Origin: Thermoplasmata archaeon
GTDB taxonomy: Archaea; Thermoplasmatota; Thermoplasmata; Thermoplasmatales; Thermoplasmataceae
Direction of reading: 5' to 3'
Assembly (NCBI GenBank): GCA_021797955.1
Contig: JAJZYV010000111.1
Coordinates: forward strand, 1 to 6,466
DNA: 6,466 nt
Of this stretch, positions 1 to 4,880 are shown in pieces. Within the stretch, counting starts at the first letter, position 1. Every line of letters begins with the position of its first letter. A program made the translations under genes and the position numbers. Below the pieces are notes generated by a model that did no database searches, had not been told where the DNA came from, and saw nothing but the letters and a program-made list of their open reading frames with translations.

Positions 1-88
1 TCCCTGTAAATGCAGAAAATGCCAGCGAGCCACTCATGACCACCAGCACCGGGACCATCATCATTACTAGGAGTTTCTTGTTAAACAC
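1..88 (-). CDS. TasA/AbpA-like fibre subunit, N-terminal fragment (cut by window edge)
   Basis: Only the first 29 codons are present, from a GTG at 88-86; the rest lies to the left of the window. The visible part is a signal peptide: Phe-Asn-Lys-Lys n-region, a hydrophobic core, then SGSLAFSAFTG, with likely signal peptidase cleavage at Ala-Phe-Ser-Ala/Phe. It is residue-for-residue the same as the start of the protein at 845-1507 until the position after SAF (Thr here, Glu there). The DNA is identical over 94 bp, so this is a third member of the tandem subunit family. GTG is chosen because GGTGA stands 6 nt upstream, as in both complete paralogues. The role, a secreted beta-rich fibre subunit, is inferred from the paralogues; nothing of the mature protein can be seen. 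Confidence 0.8.
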   Translation of the reverse strand, partial: MFNKKLLVMMMVPVLVVMSGSLAFSAFTG

Positions 89-101
89 CTTTTGTCACCA
101 C
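8..101 (-). repeat. 94-bp perfect direct repeat, copy A (partner 1427-1520)
   Basis: Bases 8-101 match 1427-1520 without a mismatch. The block covers the Shine-Dalgarno site, the start codon and nearly the whole signal-peptide coding region, including all synonymous positions. Identity stops sharply just upstream of the ribosome binding site and just after the SAF codons. The third paralogue (around 2405-2510) has clearly diverged over the same stretch. This suggests recent duplication or gene conversion. Confidence 0.9.
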
Positions 102-139
102 GTAAGTTATATTCTTTGGAATACAAACAACTTAGGAAG
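95..139 (-). promoter_or_regulatory. Upstream control region of the left-most subunit gene
   Basis: Read on the minus strand, 139-121 is CTTCCTAAGTTGTTTGTAT and 99-95 is GGTGA, the Shine-Dalgarno site 6 nt before GTG. The first block ends exactly 33 nt before the start codon, as in the other two subunit genes, and an AT-rich patch lies at about -26 to -20. Whether TTGTAT acts as the TATA box, with CTTCCTAA as BRE or activator site, is inference; the fixed spacing is observed. Confidence 0.7.
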
Positions 140-432
140 GATTTTTTTAGAAGAATACTCAGTACAAGTAGTATATTCTTGAAGTTCTTAAAATATAAAT
201 ACGAATAGAAATAACGCCGAACCCAGGACCCTAATGAAATGTGAGAATGAAAAGGAAGCCTCTTCTTGTGGGTCTAATCCATCTTTGACATAGGAATTAG
301 TATTTTCCTTTCAAATCTTACTAAAAGCGAACTGAAATCGTCCTTCTCGAGATTTCCTATACTTTCTTTTTGATGGCTGCTATGTCTTACTGATTATGGA
401 AAGTGGTAAAACAAGAGAAATTGATTGCTAAC

Positions 433-447
433 AACTAGGATCTAGTT
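433..447. repeat. Short inverted repeat (6-bp arms, 3-nt spacer)
   Basis: AACTAG at 433-438 and CTAGTT at 442-447 are exact reverse complements around GAT. It is short enough to arise by chance in AT-rich DNA, but lies on the minus strand downstream of the isolated TCCTAAGT box at 518-511. No function is assigned. Confidence 0.35.
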
Positions 448-686
448 TAAGCCTAACTCGTTACAGCAATAATATAATACTTTGGATTAAATCCGTTTCA
501 ATCTAAAAAACTTAGGACCTTTCAGTTTCATTTAATTTGTGATAACGTTTGTCAAAAATGAATATTTGGAACCATCTTTACTCTAATGCAGGAATGTCGT
601 TCTATTAATGGTGCATGGGAAACAGATAATGGTCTGCTGGAGATAAGAAAATAAGAATGACCAATAAATGGAAGGGATTTGTACAG

Positions 687-711
687 CTATTCGCATTTAG
701 CCTGCGAATAG
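687..711. repeat. Perfect 9-bp stem, 7-nt loop hairpin
   Basis: CTATTCGCA (687-695) pairs perfectly with TGCGAATAG (703-711) around TTTAGCC. No T tract follows on either strand, so it does not look like an intrinsic terminator, and there are no D, T or acceptor arms to make it a tRNA. It is the most stable-looking local structure in the otherwise empty gap. It could be part of a small RNA, a processing site or a protein-binding inverted repeat. Confidence 0.6.
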
Positions 712-798
712 TCTAAACACTGATCGACTGGATATGAAACTCGCTGCTTTCTACCAATATATTCTGCCTTTAGAGACTTAGAGTAGAAATTTGATCTT

Positions 799-824
799 AA
801 AAAATGAGATTAAAAAAATTAAAA
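799..824 (-). terminator. T-rich terminator-like tract after the subunit gene at 845-1507
   Basis: On the minus strand, 20-46 nt after the TAA stop, the sequence is dominated by runs of T (written on the plus strand as A runs at 799-804, 812-818 and 821-824). Archaeal termination commonly occurs at such T-rich tracts without a strong hairpin. A similar tract follows the paralogue at 1800. Confidence 0.55.
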
Positions 825-844
825 CTAGGGGAATTTCTGTATCT

Positions 845-1507
845 TTACGGACTTGATGAAACGTCTGTTGTCAAAGTTAGAGAAAGGGATGAACCCTGTA
901 GGCTGTTTTGATTTCCGTAACTGCCAAGCGCGATACTCAAGTAATACGTTGCAGAATCACCTGGCGCCAATGTAACAGGTGGAGTAGGAGTTGGCGCAAA
1001 ATTGTAGTATGCATAACAGAATCCGGAAGCTCCCTCAAGCCACCCAAGATTTGTTGGGCCCCAGTACACTGAATTGTTCACGGTCTCCCAGCTAGGAACT
1101 GCAGGATTTGAAACTATTTGTGGCCATCCAACCGTCATTCCAACTGTGCCAGTATTCGTGATCGTGACCTCGATGATTACGTAGTCAAGAGGTGCAAAAT
1201 TTGTGACTTCCACAGTTTGACTTATTGATGACGAGCTTGATGATAATGTTCCAAGATCAAACGGCATTGAACCTGGAGAAGGCCCTCCAACAGTAACCTG
1301 ATTGCCAGTTTCGGAGCAAGATACTGTCACTGCCGTATTTGTTGCATCAGAGCCGACGAGACTGAGATCCTGCGAAAAGCTAAGAACGCCTGCCGTAGTA
1401 TTCACATTGGTGGTGATTGATCCCTCAAATGCAGAAAATGCCAGCGAGCCACTCATGACCACCAGCACCGGGACCATCATCATTACTAGGAGTTTCTTGT
1501 TAAACAC
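845..1507 (-). CDS. Secreted TasA/AbpA-like beta-rich fibre (pilus) subunit
   Basis: 220 residues. Residues 1-27 form a signal peptide: Lys-Lys at 4-5, a hydrophobic core, then SGSLAFSAF, resembling the SipW-cognate signal of TasA/camelysin proteins (small residues, then A-x-F). Cleavage is likely after Ala26. The mature chain is rich in Ser, Thr, Val and Gly, starts with a strand-like ITTNVNTTAGVLSFSQ segment, and carries the core VTITNTGTVGM at 114-124, shared exactly with the protein at 1800-2498. Cys64 and Cys164 are its only cysteines and could form a disulfide; the paralogue has none. There is no second membrane segment and no LPXTG-like anchor. The GTG start has GGTGA 6 nt upstream. 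TasA and AbpA subunits polymerise by N-terminal donor-strand exchange; that this protein does so is inferred. It could instead be a different secreted beta-sandwich or surface-layer-associated protein. Confidence 0.72.
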   Translation of the reverse strand: MFNKKLLVMMMVPVLVVMSGSLAFSAFEGSITTNVNTTAGVLSFSQDLSLVGSDATNTAVTVSCSETGNQVTVGGPSPGSMPFDLGTLSSSSSSISQTVEVTNFAPLDYVIIEVTITNTGTVGMTVGWPQIVSNPAVPSWETVNNSVYWGPTNLGWLEGASGFCYAYYNFAPTPTPPVTLAPGDSATYYLSIALGSYGNQNSLQGSSLSLTLTTDVSSSP

Positions 1508-1520
1508 CTTTTGTCACCAC
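1427..1520 (-). repeat. 94-bp perfect direct repeat, copy B (partner 8-101)
   Basis: Identical to 8-101 across the Shine-Dalgarno site, the GTG start and the signal-peptide codons through SAF. Beyond both ends the two copies differ at once, apart from the spaced promoter blocks further upstream. Confidence 0.9.
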
Positions 1521-1558
1521 ATGTCTTATAATATCTACAATACAAGTGACTTAGGAAG
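1514..1558 (-). promoter_or_regulatory. Upstream control region of the 220-residue subunit gene
   Basis: On the minus strand 1558-1540 reads CTTCCTAAGTCACTTGTAT, ending 33 nt before the GTG. GGTGA at 1518-1514 is the Shine-Dalgarno site, 6 nt from the start, and an AT patch (ATATTATAA) lies between. The blocks sit at the same offsets as in the other two subunit genes although the intervening bases differ, which argues for selection on sequence and spacing. Confidence 0.7.
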
Positions 1559-1588
1559 CAGATGTACTTAGATTTTGAATGTATTTAT

Positions 1589-1598
1589 GGTATATACC
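1589..1598. repeat. 10-bp palindrome GGTATATACC
   Basis: A perfect palindrome 82-91 bp upstream of the GTG at 1507. It could be a dimeric regulator site or an AT-rich promoter-like element. No second copy was seen near the other subunit genes. Confidence 0.45.
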
Positions 1599-1604
1599 GC
1601 TGCT

Positions 1605-1664
1605 CCAGTCTGTTCAAATAATGTTTCTGCTGAGTATTTTGGCATTATTTTTCTGGAAGACTGG
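1605..1664. repeat. Two-part nested inverted repeat in the intergenic region
   Basis: CCAGTCT (1605-1611) pairs with AGACTGG (1658-1664), and nested inside, AAATAATG (1616-1623) pairs with CATTATTT (1643-1650). All 15 pairs are exact, with an internal loop of 4 and 7 nt and a 19-nt apical loop. It lies between the T-rich tract of the gene ending at 1800 and the control region of the gene starting at 1507. It could fold as RNA on either strand or act as spaced DNA half-sites. Confidence 0.55.
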
Positions 1665-1760
1665 ATATCAATGGTCATTTAATTTTTGGAGCTGGAGTCT
1701 GAATATGGATGTCCTTATCTCCCTTTCTTATGGAAGTTGTCGGTCAAGATGATTTTTGAG

Positions 1761-1782
1761 GAAAAGAAAAATAAAAAAAAGA
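1761..1782 (-). terminator. T-rich terminator-like tract after the subunit gene at 1800-2498
   Basis: The minus strand carries an almost unbroken T tract (A runs on the plus strand at 1767-1771 and 1773-1780) beginning about 18 nt after the TAA stop. This matches the usual archaeal U-rich termination signal and parallels the tract at 799-824. It would make the two complete subunit genes separate transcription units. Confidence 0.6.
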
Positions 1783-1799
1783 ATGGTAGAAAAGTATCT

Positions 1800-2498
1800 T
1801 TACGCACTGGAAGTAGCAACAGTGTTAAGGGTAAGGGTGAAGGATGCTCCTTGCGTAGTTGCTCCCAGTCCAAGACCGATCAAGAGATCGTAAGTTACTG
1901 ACTGGCCCTGTTCAAGCGTTGTAGGTGGTGCATTTCCGAGATATCCATTACCGTTTCCTATGTTGTAAAGGAATCCAGTTGCAGTCCAGAGACCTCCCCA
2001 GTGTCCTCCAATGTTGAAGTCGGAATCTGGAGAGACGGACAGTCCTGCAGGGGAAATTGATGATGTTGTTAGTGTCGGTACAGGCACAACCATCCCTACA
2101 GTGCCGGTATTTGTAATCGTGACCTGGAATATGACTACGTCACCCGGAGCAAGTCCGTTGAGTGAGATGCTTGTCGTGATTGCGCTGGATGTTGATGTTA
2201 TTGTTCCAAAGTCGTCCGGTCCAACATTGACAGTCCAGCCTATTGACTGTCCATCATAGCTGTTATACCCTCCGTCGGTTCCAGTCACCTGGTAGTTATA
2301 TCCGTTGCTCGATACAGACAGAATCGTGTTTTCAGCATTTGACTGTATCAGTGCCACGTCCTGCGAGAATGTCATTGTACCCGCAGTTGTGGTAACGTTT
2401 GTCGTGATATTTCCCGTAAAGGCAGAAAAAGCGAGAGACCCGCTCATGACCACCAGCACGGGTATTATCACAGCAACCATCAGTTTCTTGTTTATCAC
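1800..2498 (-). CDS. Secreted TasA/AbpA-like beta-rich fibre (pilus) subunit, second paralogue
   Basis: 232 residues. The signal peptide (about 1-27) has the same plan as its neighbour: Lys4-Lys5, hydrophobic core, SGSLAFSAFTG, with likely cleavage after Ala26. The mature N-terminus (GNITTNVTTTAGTMTFSQ) aligns with the neighbour's ITTNVNTTAG strand. The segment FGTITSTSSAI (97-107), then APGD and VTITNTGTVGM (126-136), is the other conserved core. The rest diverges and is Gly/Asn-rich, notably GGHWGGLW at 164-171 and a stretch around 180-190. There are no cysteines and no C-terminal anchor. N30 and N35 are N-glycosylation sequons near the mature N-terminus. GTG start, GGTGA 6 nt upstream. It lies immediately downstream of the SipW-like peptidase gene, the classical sipW-tasA arrangement. 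A major or minor subunit of a surface fibre is inferred; an unrelated secreted beta-sandwich remains possible. Confidence 0.73.
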   Translation of the reverse strand: MINKKLMVAVIIPVLVVMSGSLAFSAFTGNITTNVTTTAGTMTFSQDVALIQSNAENTILSVSSNGYNYQVTGTDGGYNSYDGQSIGWTVNVGPDDFGTITSTSSAITTSISLNGLAPGDVVIFQVTITNTGTVGMVVPVPTLTTSSISPAGLSVSPDSDFNIGGHWGGLWTATGFLYNIGNGNGYLGNAPPTTLEQGQSVTYDLLIGLGLGATTQGASFTLTLNTVATSSA

Positions 2499-2504
2499 TT
2501 TTAG

Positions 2505-2549
2505 TCACCAGATACATTATATCATACGACATACAAGTCAATTAGGAAG
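2505..2549 (-). promoter_or_regulatory. Upstream control region of the 232-residue subunit gene
   Basis: On the minus strand 2549-2531 reads CTTCCTAATTGACTTGTAT, ending 33 nt before the GTG; GGTGA at 2509-2505 is the Shine-Dalgarno site. It is the third instance of the spaced module. Its own promoter implies that this gene can be transcribed apart from the signal peptidase gene ending 113 nt upstream. Confidence 0.7.
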
Positions 2550-2556
2550 AACAAGT

Positions 2557-2590
2557 AAATCCTAACTGTACTAATTCTCGTTTAGGATTT
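2557..2590. repeat. 9-bp inverted repeat carrying TCCTAA boxes
   Basis: AAATCCTAA (2557-2565) and TTAGGATTT (2582-2590) are exact reverse complements separated by 16 bp. With the TCCTAA of the promoter block at 2548-2543, three copies of the hexamer lie within 48 bp in both orientations. An octamer GAGAATTA is also directly repeated on the minus strand (starting at about 2600 and 2579). A regulator binding region is more likely than a terminator, since no T tract follows the repeat. It lies between the signal peptidase stop and the subunit promoter. Confidence 0.55.
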
Positions 2591-2611
2591 TTAATTCTCA
2601 AGTATTAAATA

Positions 2612-3793
2612 TCATGTCCAGCGGCTTTTCCTCCTGGATACCCCTGACCCTTCTAACAGAAACGACCCCACTATTCCCAGAGCCAGGACTGAAGCAGCTA
2701 TCTTGCCATATATCAGTAGATATCCAAGATAAGGGATATGATACGTGACAATTCCTACGACCTCATTTCCTGGGACCTTTGCAGGGTCATCCACGGGGTT
2801 CGCCACCCCCCTTGTTCTGAAATACAGGGATCCGTTTTCAGAATATATTCCCACGACCATGTGCGCGTATAATGTTCCTTTGTCCCAAGGTGCGTGGAAT
2901 TCTATGATATCACCAATCTTCACATCTTGAGGAGGAACTGGGTTTATTATCAGTAAGGACCCTGGAGTGATAAGCGGATACATGCTCCCAGTTGGGTCAG
3001 CCTCTATTGTGTGGAAATAGTATCCTCCCGCTGACATCACTGCCAATACCAGGACAATGGCGGCAAAGGCTATGTCGGCCTTCCTTACCTTCCTAGAAAT
3101 CGTTATCTTCCCCTTTGACTTGAACAGTTTCTTGACCGAAGGAGTCTGCCCGACTGTAAAATAAGTTATGCTGAAAATGATGGATATTGCCAGAATCTCC
3201 CATACAAGGTTAAACAGGGCATTCACGTTCTCTGAAATGCCCAAAAATGAGAGGATTGAGTACAAAACGAAAAATATGGTAGGAGACAGAAGTTTTCTTC
3301 CAGAGACTATGTAAAGGAACGAGATGTATATTCCAAAGGTTACATCGAATCCTAAGTTGAACAAGAGGATCCTAGATATCGACTGAATACTGTAAGGGAA
3401 ATATATGGGTGTAATGGTGAGGAAATACATTAGTCCAGCCAATATTGCTCTACTGAAACTGTTCCTCCTTCCAGAGTCAAGAGGAATGGAAAACGTCAAG
3501 GGTATAAGGATAAGCGAGAGCAGGAGACTATAGGCAATGCTCTCCACAAAATCAATTGCGTAAAAATGTAGATGGAATGTTTTAGTGATCATGGAAGGAA
3601 GAACAAGCATTACTGCAAATATTGAAAAGAAGACAACTGAGTAAAAAGCCTTCGAGTCTCCCCTGTATTTTGAGATAAAGAATACAATGGAAGGTAGGAA
3701 TACCAACAATGGTATCCATGTGCTCACTTTAAGAAAATATGTCATCTGCCAGGACAGGATATAAACAACCGGGAGCAGCCATGTCTTCTTCAT
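2612..3793 (-). CDS. SipW/Sec11-type signal peptidase I with a polytopic N-terminal domain
   Basis: 393 residues. The C-terminal third is a type I signal peptidase: membrane segment 240-259, box B with GSMYP (Ser270 nucleophile), box C-like IGDIIEFH (293-300), box D YAHMV (His311 general base, where bacterial LepB has Lys), box E RTRGVANPVDD (326-336), and a last membrane segment at about 365-382. The first Asp of the usual box E GD pair is replaced by Val330, while Asp335-Asp336 remain. Residues 1-215 hold about eight hydrophobic segments, far beyond the single N-terminal helix of SipW; the Lys/Arg-rich 220-239 fits a cytoplasmic loop that puts the active site outside. The ATG overlaps the TGA of the upstream gene (ATGA), with only a weak GGAG 11 nt before it, suggesting translational coupling. 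Likely role: removing signal peptides from the fibre subunits downstream. The catalytic assignment is firm, the client assignment inferred. Confidence 0.92.
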   Translation of the reverse strand: MKKTWLLPVVYILSWQMTYFLKVSTWIPLLVFLPSIVFFISKYRGDSKAFYSVVFFSIFAVMLVLPSMITKTFHLHFYAIDFVESIAYSLLLSLILIPLTFSIPLDSGRRNSFSRAILAGLMYFLTITPIYFPYSIQSISRILLFNLGFDVTFGIYISFLYIVSGRKLLSPTIFFVLYSILSFLGISENVNALFNLVWEILAISIIFSITYFTVGQTPSVKKLFKSKGKITISRKVRKADIAFAAIVLVLAVMSAGGYYFHTIEADPTGSMYPLITPGSLLIINPVPPQDVKIGDIIEFHAPWDKGTLYAHMVVGIYSENGSLYFRTRGVANPVDDPAKVPGNEVVGIVTYHIPYLGYLLIYGKIAASVLALGIVGSFLLEGSGVSRRKSRWT

Positions 3794-4764
3794 GTATTCT
3801 TTAACTCCGCGTAGTACTCCGTTCCTCCTAGCTCGATGAACACTTTATCTTCAAATATGAACAATGGTCTCTCCGTAATGATAGATATCTTAACTATGTC
3901 CTCTGCCTTGGCCACTCTCTTTGCATCCTTGGAAGGGCCGTTTGCGAGTTCTACCAAGATTTCTGCGTGCTCCTTCCTGAAATCTGCCACTCTATCCTTC
4001 TTCCTCTTCATACCGATCAAAGAGAGAGCAGCTACCCCTATACCTACGGGTATAAGGACAAATGAGAATTCTTTTTCAATGGGTAGGAATGGAGGGTCTC
4101 CAGTCATCTCATTTCTTGTAACTTTGAACACATCCGGTGCCGTACTATTGGGACCGGTCACAACATATTCGTTGTTGGTTGTGTTGCTAATCGTGAGGTT
4201 AGAATTCGAAACAAGAGACCCCACGTAACAGGAAATAAACATCTTGATTGAAAAAATTGAACTCTTTGACTGATTGAGTTGACTGTTGATAATTCCTGCC
4301 TCGGTGAAATTTTCAGTAGGACTAATGTTCATTTCCATTCTCGCAGATTGGCCAGAAGACACGGGTTCGCTCCATGATTTCTGGTAGACTAATTTCGACC
4401 ATTCAGGGTAAGTTGAGTTAAGAATGACATAGTAGTATACCGAAACGTTTGCAGGACTTTTAGAGGTGCCTGAGTAGTTGAGAGTTATGGTATCAAACAT
4501 CGCCTTTGTAATATTCGTGAAAACTACCGGCGGGTTTGTGAGCGTCACGTTATCGCCATAAAGCAGGTTATTTTTAAGTTGGACCTGCAGGCCAAGGGAA
4601 CAGCTTAACATATCTGTACCTATAACCACAGACTCAACCCTTGGCCTCGGCTCAAGAAATACTATTGCTCCAGATGTCATTAGAGCAATTCCTATAGCAA
4701 TGGCAACTGCTCTAAGTATGGTTGCGATCTTCTTATTTTCCTTTTTTTCGCCTGCTGGCTTCAC
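3790..4764 (-). CDS. DUF5305-like membrane protein with a sequon-rich extracellular domain
   Basis: 324 residues from the GTG at 4764. A Lys-rich N-terminus leads to a membrane helix at about 13-37, an external domain to about 230, a second helix at about 234-250, and a Lys/Arg-rich cytoplasmic tail. The layout and tail end (AEDIVKISIITERPLFIFED then a Tyr-Tyr motif) recall DUF5305, a family found beside archaeal signal peptidases; this is recognition, not a search. The external part has 11 N-X-S/T sequons and just two cysteines (Cys55, Cys179), so it is probably glycosylated and perhaps disulfide-bonded. The frame is open to a GTG at 4773, but GAGGTG (4776-4771) overlaps that codon and stands exactly 6 nt before 4764, the spacing used by the subunit genes, so 4764 is preferred. 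Its stop overlaps the peptidase start. It may assist secretion, anchoring or assembly of the fibre; the function is unknown. Confidence 0.78.
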   Translation of the reverse strand: MKPAGEKKENKKIATILRAVAIAIGIALMTSGAIVFLEPRPRVESVVIGTDMLSCSLGLQVQLKNNLLYGDNVTLTNPPVVFTNITKAMFDTITLNYSGTSKSPANVSVYYYVILNSTYPEWSKLVYQKSWSEPVSSGQSARMEMNISPTENFTEAGIINSQLNQSKSSIFSIKMFISCYVGSLVSNSNLTISNTTNNEYVVTGPNSTAPDVFKVTRNEMTGDPPFLPIEKEFSFVLIPVGIGVAALSLIGMKRKKDRVADFRKEHAEILVELANGPSKDAKRVAKAEDIVKISIITERPLFIFEDKVFIELGGTEYYAELKNT

Positions 4765-4770
4765 TCCATC

Positions 4771-4776
4771 CACCTC
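4771..4776 (-). promoter_or_regulatory. Shine-Dalgarno site that decides the DUF5305-like start
   Basis: GAGGTG on the minus strand is a strong match to an archaeal anti-Shine-Dalgarno sequence. It includes the GTG that would be the most upstream start and leaves 6 nt to the GTG at 4764. Confidence 0.65.
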
Positions 4777-4809
4777 ACAATTGATGCAGAAGTCTTTCTT
4801 CTTTTCCTA

Positions 4810-4816
4810 CCTAAGG
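4810..4816. promoter_or_regulatory. CCTAAGG box upstream of the DUF5305-like gene
   Basis: CCTAAGG lies 46-52 nt upstream of the GTG at 4764, about where the CTTCCTAA block stands before the subunit genes (43-51 nt). The core is similar but not the same, and no TTGTAT follows at the matching offset. It is only a candidate shared element. The 116-nt gap 4765-4880 shows no clear TATA box, so read-through from the upstream unit is also possible. Confidence 0.3.
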
Positions 4817-4880
4817 ACATTTCTCTCCACTCCCAAGATGTCCACAGTAATCAATCAATATCACTCCTTGTTCACGATAG

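Larger units (their letters stand above)
89..844. other. 756-nt intergenic gap without a convincing gene
   Basis: This AT-rich stretch separates the left-most subunit gene from the next. No reading frame of useful length with a ribosome binding site crosses it. It holds the control region of the left gene (95-139), a TATA-like AT run at about 189-200, a minus-strand TCCTAAGT box at 518-511 matching the subunit-promoter core, a small inverted repeat at 433-447, a strong hairpin at 687-711, and the T-rich 3' flank of the gene at 845. It could host a small RNA or be a decayed gene; neither is demonstrated. Confidence 0.6.

Noticed and set aside
234..293. 19-codon plus-strand frame after a TATA-like AT run at about 189-200
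   Set aside because: The spacing to the AT run and an AGGA before the ATG are suggestive, but the frame is too short and has no recognisable feature; AT-rich DNA gives such runs often.
687..711. Hairpin as part of a tRNA (7-nt loop like an anticodon loop)
   Set aside because: The stem has 9 pairs instead of 5, and no acceptor, D or T arms flank it.
8..1520. 94-bp repeat as a mobile element or CRISPR repeat
   Set aside because: The two copies are coding and in frame at the same place in paralogous genes. There are no short regularly spaced repeats, transposase or terminal inverted repeats.
1302..1571. Plus-strand open frame over the 5' end of the 220-residue subunit gene
   Set aside because: It is antisense to a gene with a clear signal peptide and Shine-Dalgarno site. 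The same antisense frame recurs at 2305-2565 over the paralogue, which is expected from shared sequence.
1686..1901. Plus-strand open frame, Lys-rich, crossing the end of the 232-residue subunit gene
   Set aside because: Its middle is the A-rich complement of the T-rich terminator tract, its end is antisense to coding sequence, and no ribosome binding site or family feature supports it.
2557..2590. Inverted repeat as an intrinsic terminator of the signal peptidase gene
   Set aside because: No T tract follows it on the minus strand, and its arms repeat the TCCTAA promoter hexamer, so a regulatory site is the better reading.
4765..4773. GTG at 4773 as the start of the DUF5305-like protein
   Set aside because: The GAGGTG ribosome binding site overlaps this codon, while the next in-frame GTG at 4764 has it at the 6-nt spacing seen in the neighbouring genes. 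The difference is only three residues.
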